The translations under genes and the position numbers were made by a program. From the NCBI GenBank assembly GCA_947494145.1, contig CANLTZ010000024.1, positions 1-44,031 on the forward strand: 44,031 bases of DNA, in the 5' to 3' direction. A model generated the notes under the pieces. The model saw only the letters and a list, made by a program, of their open reading frames with translations. It was not told where the DNA came from and made no database searches. Within the stretch, counting starts at the first letter, position 1, and each line of letters starts with the position of its first letter. The DNA is from an uncultured Jannaschia sp. (GTDB lineage Bacteria > Pseudomonadota > Alphaproteobacteria > Rhodobacterales > Rhodobacteraceae). This document shows positions 31,512 to 39,457 of the stretch, one piece after another.

Positions 31512-32406
31512 ATGCAACCCCGTCACGCCGCACCTGGCCAAGACTTTGGAAGCTACTCTGAGTTCTACAAGAACTCTGAGTATGGAGCGTTTCCGCAAGA
31601 GCATCGCACGGGGGGGGTCATTTGGCCTCGCAATGGTTCGAGTGGACCAAAAGCCGTTTGATTTGATCGACGCAGCCGTGCCTGACCTCGTCTTTACTAG
31701 GGCGGACGATGATTTGGGAGGAGTTCTTTTCGACTTGGGCGATGGTGCCCACATCTCACGAGGCCGTGTTAATGCGTTTGGATACTATCCAGCTAACACG
31801 GAAGCACGTACGCGTGTTGAGGTTCCGCACACAATTACAAGCATTGCCCTCAACCAGCAAAAAGTTGCAGATTTGATGGTTAAGGTAAACGGCGGCGTTT
31901 CTTCATTGGATTGCTTCGCGTCAAAGTTGACGGACAATCTCGCAGCATCGGCGGTGATGGATCGAATGTGGCAAGCAAGTACGGATGGTGGCTCAGCCGC
32001 TAGCCTCTATCTCGACGGTTTGACTCTTCAATTTCTGGCAGTGATGGTGAATAGCGTATCTCTCTCTCCGTTCGGGGCGGACCATGTCGAAGATCGCCGC
32101 ATCTCTCGCGCGATCGACTACCTCGACGCTCATATCGGTGAAACGCTGACCGTCGCGAAGCTTGCAAGTGTCGCAGCCCTCAGCGCAGGTCAGTTCGCGC
32201 GTGTGTTTAAAGCGACGACAGGCGAGGCCGTATGGGCTTTTGTTCAGCGTCGCCGGATCGAACGGGCACGTGATCGTCTCAGCCATACGACCGCGCCAAT
32301 CAGCCAGATCGCCTATGAGTGCGGTTTTGCTAGTCAGAACCACATGACCAGCTTGTTTCGACGTCATCTCAGTGTGACGCCAGGAAGCATCCGAAGGTCA
32401 ATCTGA
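31512..32406 (+). pseudogene. AraC-family regulator with the frame broken at a G8 tract (phase-variable or decayed)
   Basis: From ATG 31512 the frame encodes MQPRHAAPGQDFGSYSEFYK and NSEYGAFPQEHRTGG, then runs into the wrong frame at eight Gs (31610-31617). With seven Gs it would continue SFGLAMVRVDQKPFDLIDAA to a full-length AraC protein ending SQNHMTSLFRRHLSVTPGSI. Relatives at 17106 and 18002 read HRSAGSFG and HRSGGSFG here, so the ancestral frame is clear. Apart from the extra G the gene is intact. It may be an OFF phase of a slipping tract, a young pseudogene or a sequencing error. An internal start could give an HTH-bearing product from about 31546. Confidence 0.85.
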
Positions 32407-32523
32407 ATGGCCCGACGAAAGTTAGTGCGGAAGGAATCGGTGAATGACCAACGTACACAGCGCGCATTCAAAACTGCTGACAGATTCATGCCGCCGTCGC
32501 ATATCCTAGTCGGAACGCACAAA

Positions 32524-33057
32524 TCACTCCAGCTCATCGTCATATCGAAAACCGTCGCGATTGGGCATCTGAATGCCTGCGAGCGTTTCGTCGCTCACCA
32601 CTTTTTCCTCGTCAATGATGTTATTAAGCGCCAGCATGTAGGCGACCACCGAGTAGACCTCATTGTTTGATAGCGACTGCGGTGCATCATAGGGCATCGA
32701 CCGCCGTGTGTAGTCAAAAAGCGTCGCGGCATAGGGCCAGTAGCTCCCGACTGTTTTGACTGGAACCTCTGAAGCGAGCGAGCCGATGCCACCAACAATC
32801 TCGAGACCACGCGCCTGGCCGTCGGACCCATGGCAATATGCGCAACGCGCCTGATAGATTATAGCGCCTTCCGCCACGGACCCGCGTCCAGGCGGCAGTC
32901 CGGCACCATCGCGGTTGATCGCAAGATCGACGTTGGCGATATCCTCGACGCTTGCCACAACGCCAAGCCGGGGGTGTTCATCTGCCAAGGATACACCTGG
33001 CATATGGGCGATGATCAGTGCCACCGCACATTTGCACAATTGCTTACGCATAGACAT
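32524..33057 (-). CDS. Monohaem cytochrome c, SoxD/SorB-like partner of a sulfite dehydrogenase
   Basis: A 177-residue protein has a signal peptide (MRKQLCKCAVALIIAHMPGV after the first residues), one haem-binding motif (CAYCH) in IIYQARCAYCHGSDGQARGL, and likely axial Met in RRSMPYDAPQSLSNNEVY. The GLPPGRGSVAEGAIIYQARC lead-in resembles the cytochrome domain of SoxD. The gene overlaps the end of the SoxC-like gene by 14 bases and has GAGG upstream, so they form an electron-transfer pair. It is shorter than a dihaem SoxD, so it may be closer to SorB in role. Periplasmic electron acceptor is the likely function. Confidence 0.85.
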   Translation of the reverse strand: MSMRKQLCKCAVALIIAHMPGVSLADEHPRLGVVASVEDIANVDLAINRDGAGLPPGRGSVAEGAIIYQARCAYCHGSDGQARGLEIVGGIGSLASEVPVKTVGSYWPYAATLFDYTRRSMPYDAPQSLSNNEVYSVVAYMLALNNIIDEEKVVSDETLAGIQMPNRDGFRYDDELE

Positions 33058-34345
33058 TTCGCGCCTCGCCGTTGGCTTCAATCTGCCAAGCTTGCACCGC
33101 GTTGTAGTGATAGCGCGTGTTCGAAGCATAGCGTTCGCGCCAAGCGTCATGGGTGGGTTGAATATTGCCCGCCGAGTCGACAGCGCGACTCATCAATACT
33201 GCAGGCTGACCGTTCCAACGCCAAGGTGCTCGAAAACGCGTGAGGCTTAGGGGAAGAACGGGTTCTTGCAGCACTGCTTCGGCCCAGCTGGCACCACGGT
33301 CTGCCGACACCTCTACGCGGGCGATGCGGCCATGGCCGGACCATGCCAACCCGGAAATCTCGTTATAGCCACGGTGCGCGGCCACTCCACCGGGTGCGGG
33401 ACGAGTAATCACTGACTTCACACCCATGGTGAACGTGAAGAGATCGGCCGCGCCATTTGCGCGAAGATCACTGTACCGGCTCGTCTCGTCACGTGTGAAG
33501 CCTGGTTCCGCTGTTACCTTGATCGAGTGGAGCCATTTAACCTGCGCGCTCGCCTCCCAGCCGGGAATGACGAGCCGCATTGGATAGCCTTGTTCGGGAC
33601 GAATACGCTCCCCGTTTTGATGAAGGGCCACGAAGATGTTGTCGCGAGCTTTTGAGAGCGGAATGCTGCGGCTATAGGCGTTCGAATCCGCGCCTGAGAC
33701 GACAAGCCAACGTGCGCCATCGCTCAATCCTGCCTCATCAAGCAACAAGCCCAGGGGTACTCCGGACCATTCGCTGCACGAGACTAATCCATGAATCGCG
33801 CCGCAAGGGCGGTCGGAAGGCTCAGGCATCGTATTGAAGAAGCTATTACCAGAACACTCGATGAAACATGTCGTCGTAGTTTGAGGATAACGTAGTAAGT
33901 CTTCGACCCCGAACGACACATTGCGGGAGACAAGGCCGTAGAGATAGAGCCTATGGCTGGACGGATCGATTGCTGGCACACCGCTGTGATGCGTCTCAAA
34001 GTGCAATCCATTGGGAGTGAGCGTTCCGTCTAGTGCCTCAAGGGGTGTCCCGGAGATACGAAATTCTGGGGCACGATCAAGGTAGAACTGTAAAATATGT
34101 CTCGCGACTCTCATCTCATGTGGAGAAGGAGTGCCGTAGGGAGGCGGTTCGCTGCCGGGCGCCAGCATCCAAGAGGGTGTATCGGGAGCTGAAATTGCTG
34201 CGCCTGACGGCATCGACGCAGCGATCGCTGAAGCACCCCCGACCAGAAGGTGCCGTCGATGCAGCAAGCCTCCTGCCGCCACATGCACATCGCTGGCGCG
34301 TGAGTCTTGCCTGACAGATGAGTTGCTTCGCCGAGCCGCTGTCAT
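33044..34345 (-). CDS. SoxC-like sulfite dehydrogenase molybdopterin subunit
   Basis: A 433-residue protein starts at ATG 34345 with GGAGG five bases upstream. It has a Tat-type signal (LLHRRHLLVGGASAIAASMP), the SoxC-like lead GSEPPPYGTPSPHEM, and the sulfite oxidase fold with the molybdenum-ligand Cys in TTTCFIECSGNSFF. Further core motifs are YPMRLVIPGWEASAQVKWLH and a C-terminal dimerisation domain with RIARVEVSADRGASWAEAVL. Family reaction: oxidation of sulfite, or sulfur bound to SoxY, with transfer to a cytochrome c. No other sox genes are present here, so the true substrate may differ. Confidence 0.9.
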   Translation of the reverse strand: MTAARRSNSSVRQDSRASDVHVAAGGLLHRRHLLVGGASAIAASMPSGAAISAPDTPSWMLAPGSEPPPYGTPSPHEMRVARHILQFYLDRAPEFRISGTPLEALDGTLTPNGLHFETHHSGVPAIDPSSHRLYLYGLVSRNVSFGVEDLLRYPQTTTTCFIECSGNSFFNTMPEPSDRPCGAIHGLVSCSEWSGVPLGLLLDEAGLSDGARWLVVSGADSNAYSRSIPLSKARDNIFVALHQNGERIRPEQGYPMRLVIPGWEASAQVKWLHSIKVTAEPGFTRDETSRYSDLRANGAADLFTFTMGVKSVITRPAPGGVAAHRGYNEISGLAWSGHGRIARVEVSADRGASWAEAVLQEPVLPLSLTRFRAPWRWNGQPAVLMSRAVDSAGNIQPTHDAWRERYASNTRYHYNAVQAWQIEANGEARNVYA

Positions 34346-34363
34346 TTCAGCCTCCAATCTGCT

Positions 34364-35185
34364 TCACGTCGGTGTGCGATGGTTCTCTGCCAAGTCCCAC
34401 ACGGCCCATTTCGGCGGCTCCGCAAGGAGCGGTTCGATGGCACCGAAGTATTCGGTCATATGCGGAGCTTTGGTATGGTCTTCGGAGGTTACATAAGCGC
34501 GACTCCCCCAGCGTTCTATGAGGCAGATTTTGGTATCATCACTGGGGTCGGCGAAGAGCTCGATTGTTTCCGCTGTCGGCTCCTTCAGCGCTTTCGGGAT
34601 TACTGCCTTTGTTAGGCTGAGGAGCGTTTCGGCGTCGCCTACTTTGGCTTTCAATTCAACAATGAGCGTTGCGGGTCCATCTTTTTGTACTGCCATTTTC
34701 CAAGTCTCCTCATAACCGTGAGTGTAGAGTTCGATTGGGTTGCCAAATGGATCCTCAGCATAAGCCAAGAAACGTTCGGCTCCCGGGAAGATCTCCCAAG
34801 TGGCTGTCCTGCGGCGTCCGCCAGATGTGGAAATGAAATTGATCATCTCATCAATATCCGGGACCGTCAGAGCAATGTGGTAAAACCCGTTTCGCCAGAA
34901 CTCCATTTCGTCGCGGGGACCAGCGTCAATATCGTCGAAACTGAACAGTTCTAAACCGGCTCCGTTGGACCCAACAAGGTGAGCGAACTGACCATGGCGT
35001 AGACGAGGTCCAAGAATATCTCGCGCCAGGCGACCGAAATGCGTGTCGTCAGGCACGATCTCTAGAGGACCAACCACTAAGCGAAAGCCGAGAGTTTTTG
35101 TGTAGAAGTCAATGCCGCGACTGATGTCGGTTACAGTAACGCCCACATGGTTCAGCGGTGCGCTCTGATTGCTGTCTTGGGTCAT
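34364..35185 (-). CDS. VOC (glyoxalase/extradiol dioxygenase) - ABM fusion protein, copy 1
   Basis: A 273-residue protein. Residues 10-150 form a vicinal-oxygen-chelate domain with candidate metal ligands His in APLNHVGVTVTDI, His in NGFYHIALTVPDID and Glu in DPFGNPIELYTHG. Residues 170-265 form an antibiotic-biosynthesis-monooxygenase-like domain (ATLIVELKAKVGDAETLLSL, CLIERWGSRAYVTSEDHTKA). The fusion is known in few families and its reaction is not established. It is 18 bases upstream of the SoxC-like gene in one minus-strand unit. Its paralogue at 35715 is transcribed divergently. Starts upstream of 35185 are less likely, as homology begins after it. Confidence 0.85.
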   Translation of the reverse strand: MTQDSNQSAPLNHVGVTVTDISRGIDFYTKTLGFRLVVGPLEIVPDDTHFGRLARDILGPRLRHGQFAHLVGSNGAGLELFSFDDIDAGPRDEMEFWRNGFYHIALTVPDIDEMINFISTSGGRRRTATWEIFPGAERFLAYAEDPFGNPIELYTHGYEETWKMAVQKDGPATLIVELKAKVGDAETLLSLTKAVIPKALKEPTAETIELFADPSDDTKICLIERWGSRAYVTSEDHTKAPHMTEYFGAIEPLLAEPPKWAVWDLAENHRTPT

Positions 35186-35714
35186 CCTGCACCCATCGTT
35201 GTAGCTCCGGAACCGATGCCGTAGCTGCATGGGCCTATGCAAAGCTCACGCCTATAGAGCTGACCACTCACCAACTTCATGAATTCTCTCCGAAAGTCCG
35301 ATACCGCGCCCAGATCGGGAGCACATTTCTGTTTGAGGTCCATGATGCAGCGGACATGACCTCCAGTATTTCACGGTCCGGGCATGCTTCTACACAATCC
35401 GGACATTCATGAAGCGCCGTCCGAGAGTAACTGATGATGCGACGGGCCATGGGCGGTTCAGGGCGACCTTTGACCGGAACTTACTGCTTCGTCCGCCCCT
35501 TCACATGATGGCTGCGTGAGAGCCAACAGGGTGTGCACTTGAAACAAATTCCTCCGCGACCGCATGCACATTGGAACGTATCTGATGCCATAGAATGTCA
35601 GTTAAGGCGAAGGACTTATAAGAATCATGAATAACAGATTTACAACTATCAATTGGAGTTTGCTCGCCATTCTCCTCAATTTGACTTCAACAACTCAAAG
35701 CAAAGGAGACTTCC
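35186..35714. promoter_or_regulatory. Divergent promoter region between the VOC-ABM paralogues
   Basis: A 529-base interval without a convincing gene. A minus-strand frame of 58 codons at 35278-35453 contains CPDCVEACPD but has no ribosome site. The AT-rich part near 35600-35700 carries the LysR-type box at 35615-35635 and is followed by AAAGGAG before the right-hand ATG. The length of the interval leaves room for more than one regulator. Confidence 0.5.
35615..35635. promoter_or_regulatory. LysR-type box 3 (CTTAT-N11-ATAAC)
   Basis: It matches nine of ten arm positions of the perfect box at 29222-29242 and begins with the same ACTTATAAG. It lies 80 bases before the ATG at 35715. Inferred target of the LysR at 28276-29196. 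Confidence 0.5.
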
Positions 35715-36536
35715 ATGACTAAAGCAAGCACACTCAACCACGTTGGATTGACCGTCACCGACATAGATCAAGCGATCGCGTTTTACACAAGAATTCTTGG
35801 CTTCGAGCACATAGCCGGCCCTCTCGACATCTTGCCTGACGACACACATTTCGGTCGGCTTGCCATCGATGTTCTTGATGACCGTCTAAAGAGTGGCAAG
35901 TTCGCACATCTTGTTGGTGAGAACGGTGCTGGGTTGGAACTCTTTTCGTTTGATGACCCGGAGGCTGGCCGTAGAGAAGAGATGCAATATTGGAAAAACG
36001 GCCTCTACCATATGGCCGTAACCACAGACGATATCGATAGCATGATCAAGGGTATCGAAAGGTCTGGTGGACGCCGCAGGACAGCCACTTGGGAGATATT
36101 TCCGGGATCAGGCCGCTATTTGGCCTATGCTGAGGATCCCTTCGGAAATCCGCTGGAGCTCTACACGCACGACTATCGCGACACGTGGCGTCTGGCCGCC
36201 GAGGATCAAACAGTTTCGACGGACGATGACCCGGTCACACTTGTCGTCGAATTGCGTGCCAAAGAAGGTGCGGCTGCTGATGTTTTCGCCCTGACCAAAG
36301 CGCTATTCCCAAAGGCGCTGTCAGAGCCGACGGCGAAGTCAATAGACCTGTTCGAAGACCCCAGTGACCCACAACGCCTGCTGCTGATCGAGAAGTGGGG
36401 TAGTGGTGCATATGTTACCTCCGATGCTCACACCAAGAGCGACCATATGAGCGCCTATTTCGAAGCGCTTACGCCACTACTTGCAGACGAGCCGCGCTGG
36501 TCGGTCTGGAGCCATGAAGAACGTCACGCTGCGTGA
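35715..36536 (+). CDS. VOC (glyoxalase/extradiol dioxygenase) - ABM fusion protein, copy 2
   Basis: A 273-residue paralogue of 34364-35185 of the same length and domain order. The VOC domain has His in STLNHVGLTVTDID, His in NGLYHMAVTTDDID and Glu in DPFGNPLELYTHD. The ABM-like domain has TLVVELRAKEGAAADVFALT and LLIEKWGSGAYVTSDAHTKS. Long stretches such as GGRRRTATWEIFPG are identical in both copies. AAAGGAG precedes the ATG. A LysR-type box lies upstream of this copy. VOC-type proteins open rings or rearrange thiol adducts; the substrate is unknown. Keeping two divergent copies suggests separate expression conditions. Confidence 0.87.
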   Translation: MTKASTLNHVGLTVTDIDQAIAFYTRILGFEHIAGPLDILPDDTHFGRLAIDVLDDRLKSGKFAHLVGENGAGLELFSFDDPEAGRREEMQYWKNGLYHMAVTTDDIDSMIKGIERSGGRRRTATWEIFPGSGRYLAYAEDPFGNPLELYTHDYRDTWRLAAEDQTVSTDDDPVTLVVELRAKEGAAADVFALTKALFPKALSEPTAKSIDLFEDPSDPQRLLLIEKWGSGAYVTSDAHTKSDHMSAYFEALTPLLADEPRWSVWSHEERHAA

Positions 36537-36583
36537 GCGAACGTCGTACAGGCTCGCCTTCTCCAACGTTAAGGATCGATATC

Positions 36584-36727
36584 ATGACGATTATGGCCCG
36601 AGTTTTCCTTGTTAGCGACACCTCGAGCGGCGGCAGTCACAAGAATGCGAGATTCATGCAAAGGACTGATCGGATTGCGCCTATCGCGATGGCCAGTCAT
36701 CTGGATAACGATGATGGGTGTGTGTGA
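36584..36727 (+). pseudogene. Possible N-terminal remnant of an SDR gene
   Basis: MTIMARVFLVSDTSSGGSHK resembles the start of SDR proteins (RVFLVTGTSSGFG), with AAGGATCG upstream. The Gly-rich cofactor loop is damaged and the frame stops after 47 codons. It could also be a short leader for the next gene. Low certainty. Confidence 0.35.
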
Positions 36728-36960
36728 TGCGCTTCAACAGTTTCAAAGATTGGATCATGGGATTAGCCGCAAGCTGGGCGGTTGCCTTTCCCACAATCAC
36801 GGTTCTGCTGGCGCTGCTAGGCCCCCTGATGGCGGGTTGGCCGCTTGTCGCCCGTACATTCCTGCTCGTAACCCTGATGGTCCCGATCATGAGTGTCGCG
36901 ACACCCGCGCTTCTTTCACGCATCGTGGACGCCAAGCAAAGACCCTTCAAGCAAAGATGA
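36727..36960 (+). CDS. Small inner-membrane protein, DUF2798-like
   Basis: A 77-residue protein with two hydrophobic segments (WIMGLAASWAVAFPTITVLL and ARTFLLVTLMVPIMSVATPA) and a basic C-terminus has the size and layout of DUF2798 proteins, whose role is unknown. The ATG at 36727 overlaps the stop of the preceding remnant, and its own stop overlaps an in-frame ATG of the next gene, so translation is probably coupled. The ribosome site is weak. Confidence 0.65.
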   Translation: MRFNSFKDWIMGLAASWAVAFPTITVLLALLGPLMAGWPLVARTFLLVTLMVPIMSVATPALLSRIVDAKQRPFKQR

Positions 36961-36971
36961 AAGGATACGAC

Positions 36972-37838
36972 ATGTTCAAATCGATCCTAGTTTCGACGGT
37001 CGCTGCAACGATCCTGATTGCGGCCCCGGCCTCAGCTGAGACCGGATCGGCTTATCAGACCGGGCTGACGACAGAGGAGATACGCGACATCGCTGTTGGC
37101 AATACGACCTTCGGCACCTTCGCCGACCGGCCTCTTTCCTACGCGGTCTTCGTGGCCCCGGACGGGCGTATGATCGGCAAGCTGATGGATGGCGAGAGCG
37201 AGCGGATCGAGACCGGAACTTGGAAGATCGAGAATGATCGGTTGATCGGTCAGTGGGACGAGTTGAAAGACGGTGAAGCCAACGCCTTCGCCTATGTCCA
37301 GATTGGGCAGAACGTCCACGCCATCCGCGATGACGGCAGTCTCGACCGTGTGCAGTTCTTCGTCGACGGCGATCCGCTGGGTCTTCTTGCTGCTGAGGAG
37401 GCGGTCGACCCTGCTGCCGAGGTCAGAACGGCAGTGGATCGGTGGGTCGAGTTATGGAACGCAGGTGATAGATCGATAGATGCAGAATATTTTGCGAGCT
37501 ACAGCGACCTTTTCGTCGACGGCGATGGCTACGTCGCTATCGATGACTTTACCGGCGAGGTGCTGACCATCCGCTCATATGCAGATTATGCGCGAACCTG
37601 GACACCTGTCATGGCCGCATTCGACAGTTGGTCGATCGAGCGTACGTCCGACATCGATGTCGACCTCGCAGGCGATATGGCCATCACTTTCTTCGAATTC
37701 GCCGGACGTGGGTTACTCAGCGATGGCACTGCAGTCGATGGCTACACTTACGCCACGCTCGTTCTTCGAAAGGTCGGTTCCGAATGGCGAATTGCACACG
37801 AGCACCTGACAAATTCAGAACCACCTGTATCCGAGTGA
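36972..37838 (+). CDS. Exported two-domain protein with C-terminal SnoaL/NTF2-like domain
   Basis: A 288-residue protein starts at ATG 36972 with AAAGGA upstream and has a signal peptide (MFKSILVSTVAATILIAAPA, cut near ASAE). Residues 30-130 form a lipocalin-like or DUF995-like segment (LTTEEIRDIAVGNTTFGTFA, RIETGTWKIENDRLIGQWDE). Residues 150-285 form an NTF2-like domain (VDRWVELWNAGDRSIDAEYF, YARTWTPVMAAFDSWSIERT, EWRIAHEHLTNSEPP). The second domain is paralogous to the exported protein at 19151-19687. Probably periplasmic ligand-binding; no catalytic role can be assigned. It is the last gene before the right-hand 81-bp repeat. Confidence 0.82.
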   Translation: MFKSILVSTVAATILIAAPASAETGSAYQTGLTTEEIRDIAVGNTTFGTFADRPLSYAVFVAPDGRMIGKLMDGESERIETGTWKIENDRLIGQWDELKDGEANAFAYVQIGQNVHAIRDDGSLDRVQFFVDGDPLGLLAAEEAVDPAAEVRTAVDRWVELWNAGDRSIDAEYFASYSDLFVDGDGYVAIDDFTGEVLTIRSYADYARTWTPVMAAFDSWSIERTSDIDVDLAGDMAITFFEFAGRGLLSDGTAVDGYTYATLVLRKVGSEWRIAHEHLTNSEPPVSE

Positions 37839-37980
37839 AAGAGCGAAGCTATGTCGAACAATTCTGGATATACCGAATCGAGAAATTCGAACGAAGGCGG
37901 GACTGTTTCTAGACTGAATTTCTGAACCTTATCAATGACTAGTTCCAACGCACACAGCCGTTCTTTGTCAAGGCTCTAAG

Positions 37981-38061
37981 CCGCTTCATCTCTCTGGCGC
38001 GGTTCGAGGCGAAGCGGAACGGCGCTCTTTCCTGAGTTTTGCAAACCCGCGATCGGTCTTC
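37981..38061. repeat. Right copy of the 81-bp direct repeat
   Basis: The partner of 15256-15336 with five mismatches. Here it lies within the 3' end of the DUF2274 gene and just beyond its stop. A few bases at its left end resemble the LysR reading frame (FISLARFEAKRNGALS can be read on the plus strand), so this copy contains the tail of a LysR gene that is otherwise missing. Confidence 0.85.
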
Positions 38062-38234
38062 ATGAACCGTTCCAACATTGGTGCGACGAGCTTCGCGGGT
38101 TCTAGTGTCTGTCCGTTCTCCCGGCCGAGTATTTCTGCATAGGCCGCAAGGTCGCGATGCACCTGCGCGGGTAGTTCCACGGTAAGCTTGACTGGCTTGT
38201 CGTCGCGGATGTCGCCTAGTTTCAGTTTGCTCAT
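37986..38234 (-). CDS. DUF2274 family protein of the trb operon
   Basis: An 82-residue protein (MSKLKLGDIRDDKPVKLTVE, LPAQVHRDLAAYAEILGREN, AKLVAPMLERFMKTDRGFAK) of a small family nearly always found directly after trbI in alphaproteobacterial conjugative elements. Its function is unknown; the fold may be ribbon-helix-helix-like. Its ATG overlaps the trbI stop. The last 15 or so residues (ERRSASPRTAPER) come from the 81-bp repeat, where the complementary strand is a LysR tail. The two genes therefore once overlapped tail to tail. Confidence 0.88.
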   Translation of the reverse strand: MSKLKLGDIRDDKPVKLTVELPAQVHRDLAAYAEILGRENGQTLEPAKLVAPMLERFMKTDRGFAKLRKERRSASPRTAPER

Positions 38235-39454
38235 CGGGCATCTCCCTGTGGTTCGAGGATCAGGTCGCGCGTGACCATCACACGCACCGAGAAACCTGGT
38301 CGGATCGTCAGCGTCGGCGGAATACCAAGTTGACGCTGAACGATGGCTTCACCGGCGCGGCCGATCGTGTCTTGCGCACCGTCGCGGATGGCTTCGGCGA
38401 TTTCGTCGCCATTGTCCTCACCTGCTTCGAGGCCGATGTTGAGGATCGTCGCAAGACCGGCGGCAAGGAACAGGCGGTCCCAATGATTGTCGACACCGTC
38501 TTCAAGTCCGGCGAAGCCTGCCTGGTCGGTGCCCGGCTCGCGTTCGAGGACGGTGGAGCGGCCATCCGGCAGAATAAGGCGGGTCCAGGCGAGTAGCAAA
38601 CGCCGCTGACCCGAGGCAACGCGGCTGTCATACTCGCCGAGCAAGCGTGACCCTTGCGGGACCAGGAGAAACTGCCCGGTGGGACTGTCGTAGACGTTGG
38701 CAGTCACCTGCGCCATGATCTGCCCGGGCAGATCGGATCGTAGCCCCGTGAGAAGCGCGGCTTCGATGACGGAGCCCGCCTGCAGCACATATGGACTTGG
38801 TGGCGATTGCAGGCGATCTATGGCGGTCGTCCTGCGATCCACCTCGCGGTCGAAAAATGCTTCTTGCCGTTCCGTGGTATCCGGTCGCGGCGACGTTCCG
38901 GCAGTTGCGGGAAACAGCCCCGGCAGCCCTGATGATTGTTGCGGCGCTGGCCGTGCCGGTTGAGAGCTGGCCGTCGCAACGCTGGTTCGCGCATCGGCAA
39001 AGAGGGTCGCCAAACGAGCGGCTTCCGCTTCCTGGAGGCGCAACTGCTCGGCAGGATCGACGGCGGGGCCGGTCGTTGGTACGGCGGGCACCGGCTCGCC
39101 ACGCCGTTGCGCAGACAGAACCGGCCGCCCAAGTTCGCCCGGTAGCGGTGGCCCAAGCTGTGGGATCGATCCGTAATCACGCGGCAGTCGCGACAGGCCT
39201 TCCGCCTCCTGAACCCGTTCTGTCGAGAACAATTCGGATGGCCCATCGGTCCGATCCGGACCTTGTAGCGCGACGATCAGGATCGCCCCGATGCCGAGGC
39301 CGCCAGCCACGGTGAGAACCGTGATGGCCTTGCGCGACAGGCGCATGACGCGCGGCGGGTCCGGGCGCAGGCGCAGCTCCTTGGCGATGTCCTCTTCCGT
39401 ACGCGGAGCGCCATCTGGGCGTTCAGTCGGTTGATCGTCTTCTATCCCGGCCAT
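38231..39454 (-). CDS. trbI: Conjugal transfer protein TrbI (VirB10-like)
   Basis: A 407-residue protein has a short cytoplasmic start, one transmembrane helix (AITVLTVAGGLGIGAILIVA), a proline-rich periplasmic linker and the VirB10 C-terminal domain (YVLQAGSVIEAALLTGLRSD, GQFLLVPQGSRLLGEYDSRV, LTIRPGFSVRVMVTRDLIL). It bridges the inner and outer membrane parts of the type IV secretion channel. It follows trbG by three bases and overlaps DUF2274. Confidence 0.95.
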   Translation of the reverse strand: MAGIEDDQPTERPDGAPRTEEDIAKELRLRPDPPRVMRLSRKAITVLTVAGGLGIGAILIVALQGPDRTDGPSELFSTERVQEAEGLSRLPRDYGSIPQLGPPLPGELGRPVLSAQRRGEPVPAVPTTGPAVDPAEQLRLQEAEAARLATLFADARTSVATASSQPARPAPQQSSGLPGLFPATAGTSPRPDTTERQEAFFDREVDRRTTAIDRLQSPPSPYVLQAGSVIEAALLTGLRSDLPGQIMAQVTANVYDSPTGQFLLVPQGSRLLGEYDSRVASGQRRLLLAWTRLILPDGRSTVLEREPGTDQAGFAGLEDGVDNHWDRLFLAAGLATILNIGLEAGEDNGDEIAEAIRDGAQDTIGRAGEAIVQRQLGIPPTLTIRPGFSVRVMVTRDLILEPQGDAR

Positions 39455-39457
39455 GGC

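Noticed and set aside
32407-32670. Plus-strand frame starting MARRKLVRKESV right after the AraC gene
   Set aside because: It overlaps the 3' end of the cytochrome c gene on the other strand, and only the first residues vaguely recall an IS3 OrfA.
35278-35453. Minus-strand frame of 58 codons with CPDCVEACPD, possible small Cys-rich protein
   Set aside because: No ribosome site before its ATG, no recognisable family, and it lies in a divergent promoter region; not enough to call a gene.
37861-37890. ATTCTGGATATACCGAATC resembling the TCCAGAAT operators
   Set aside because: It lies downstream of a gene with no start codon near, so it is treated as chance similarity.
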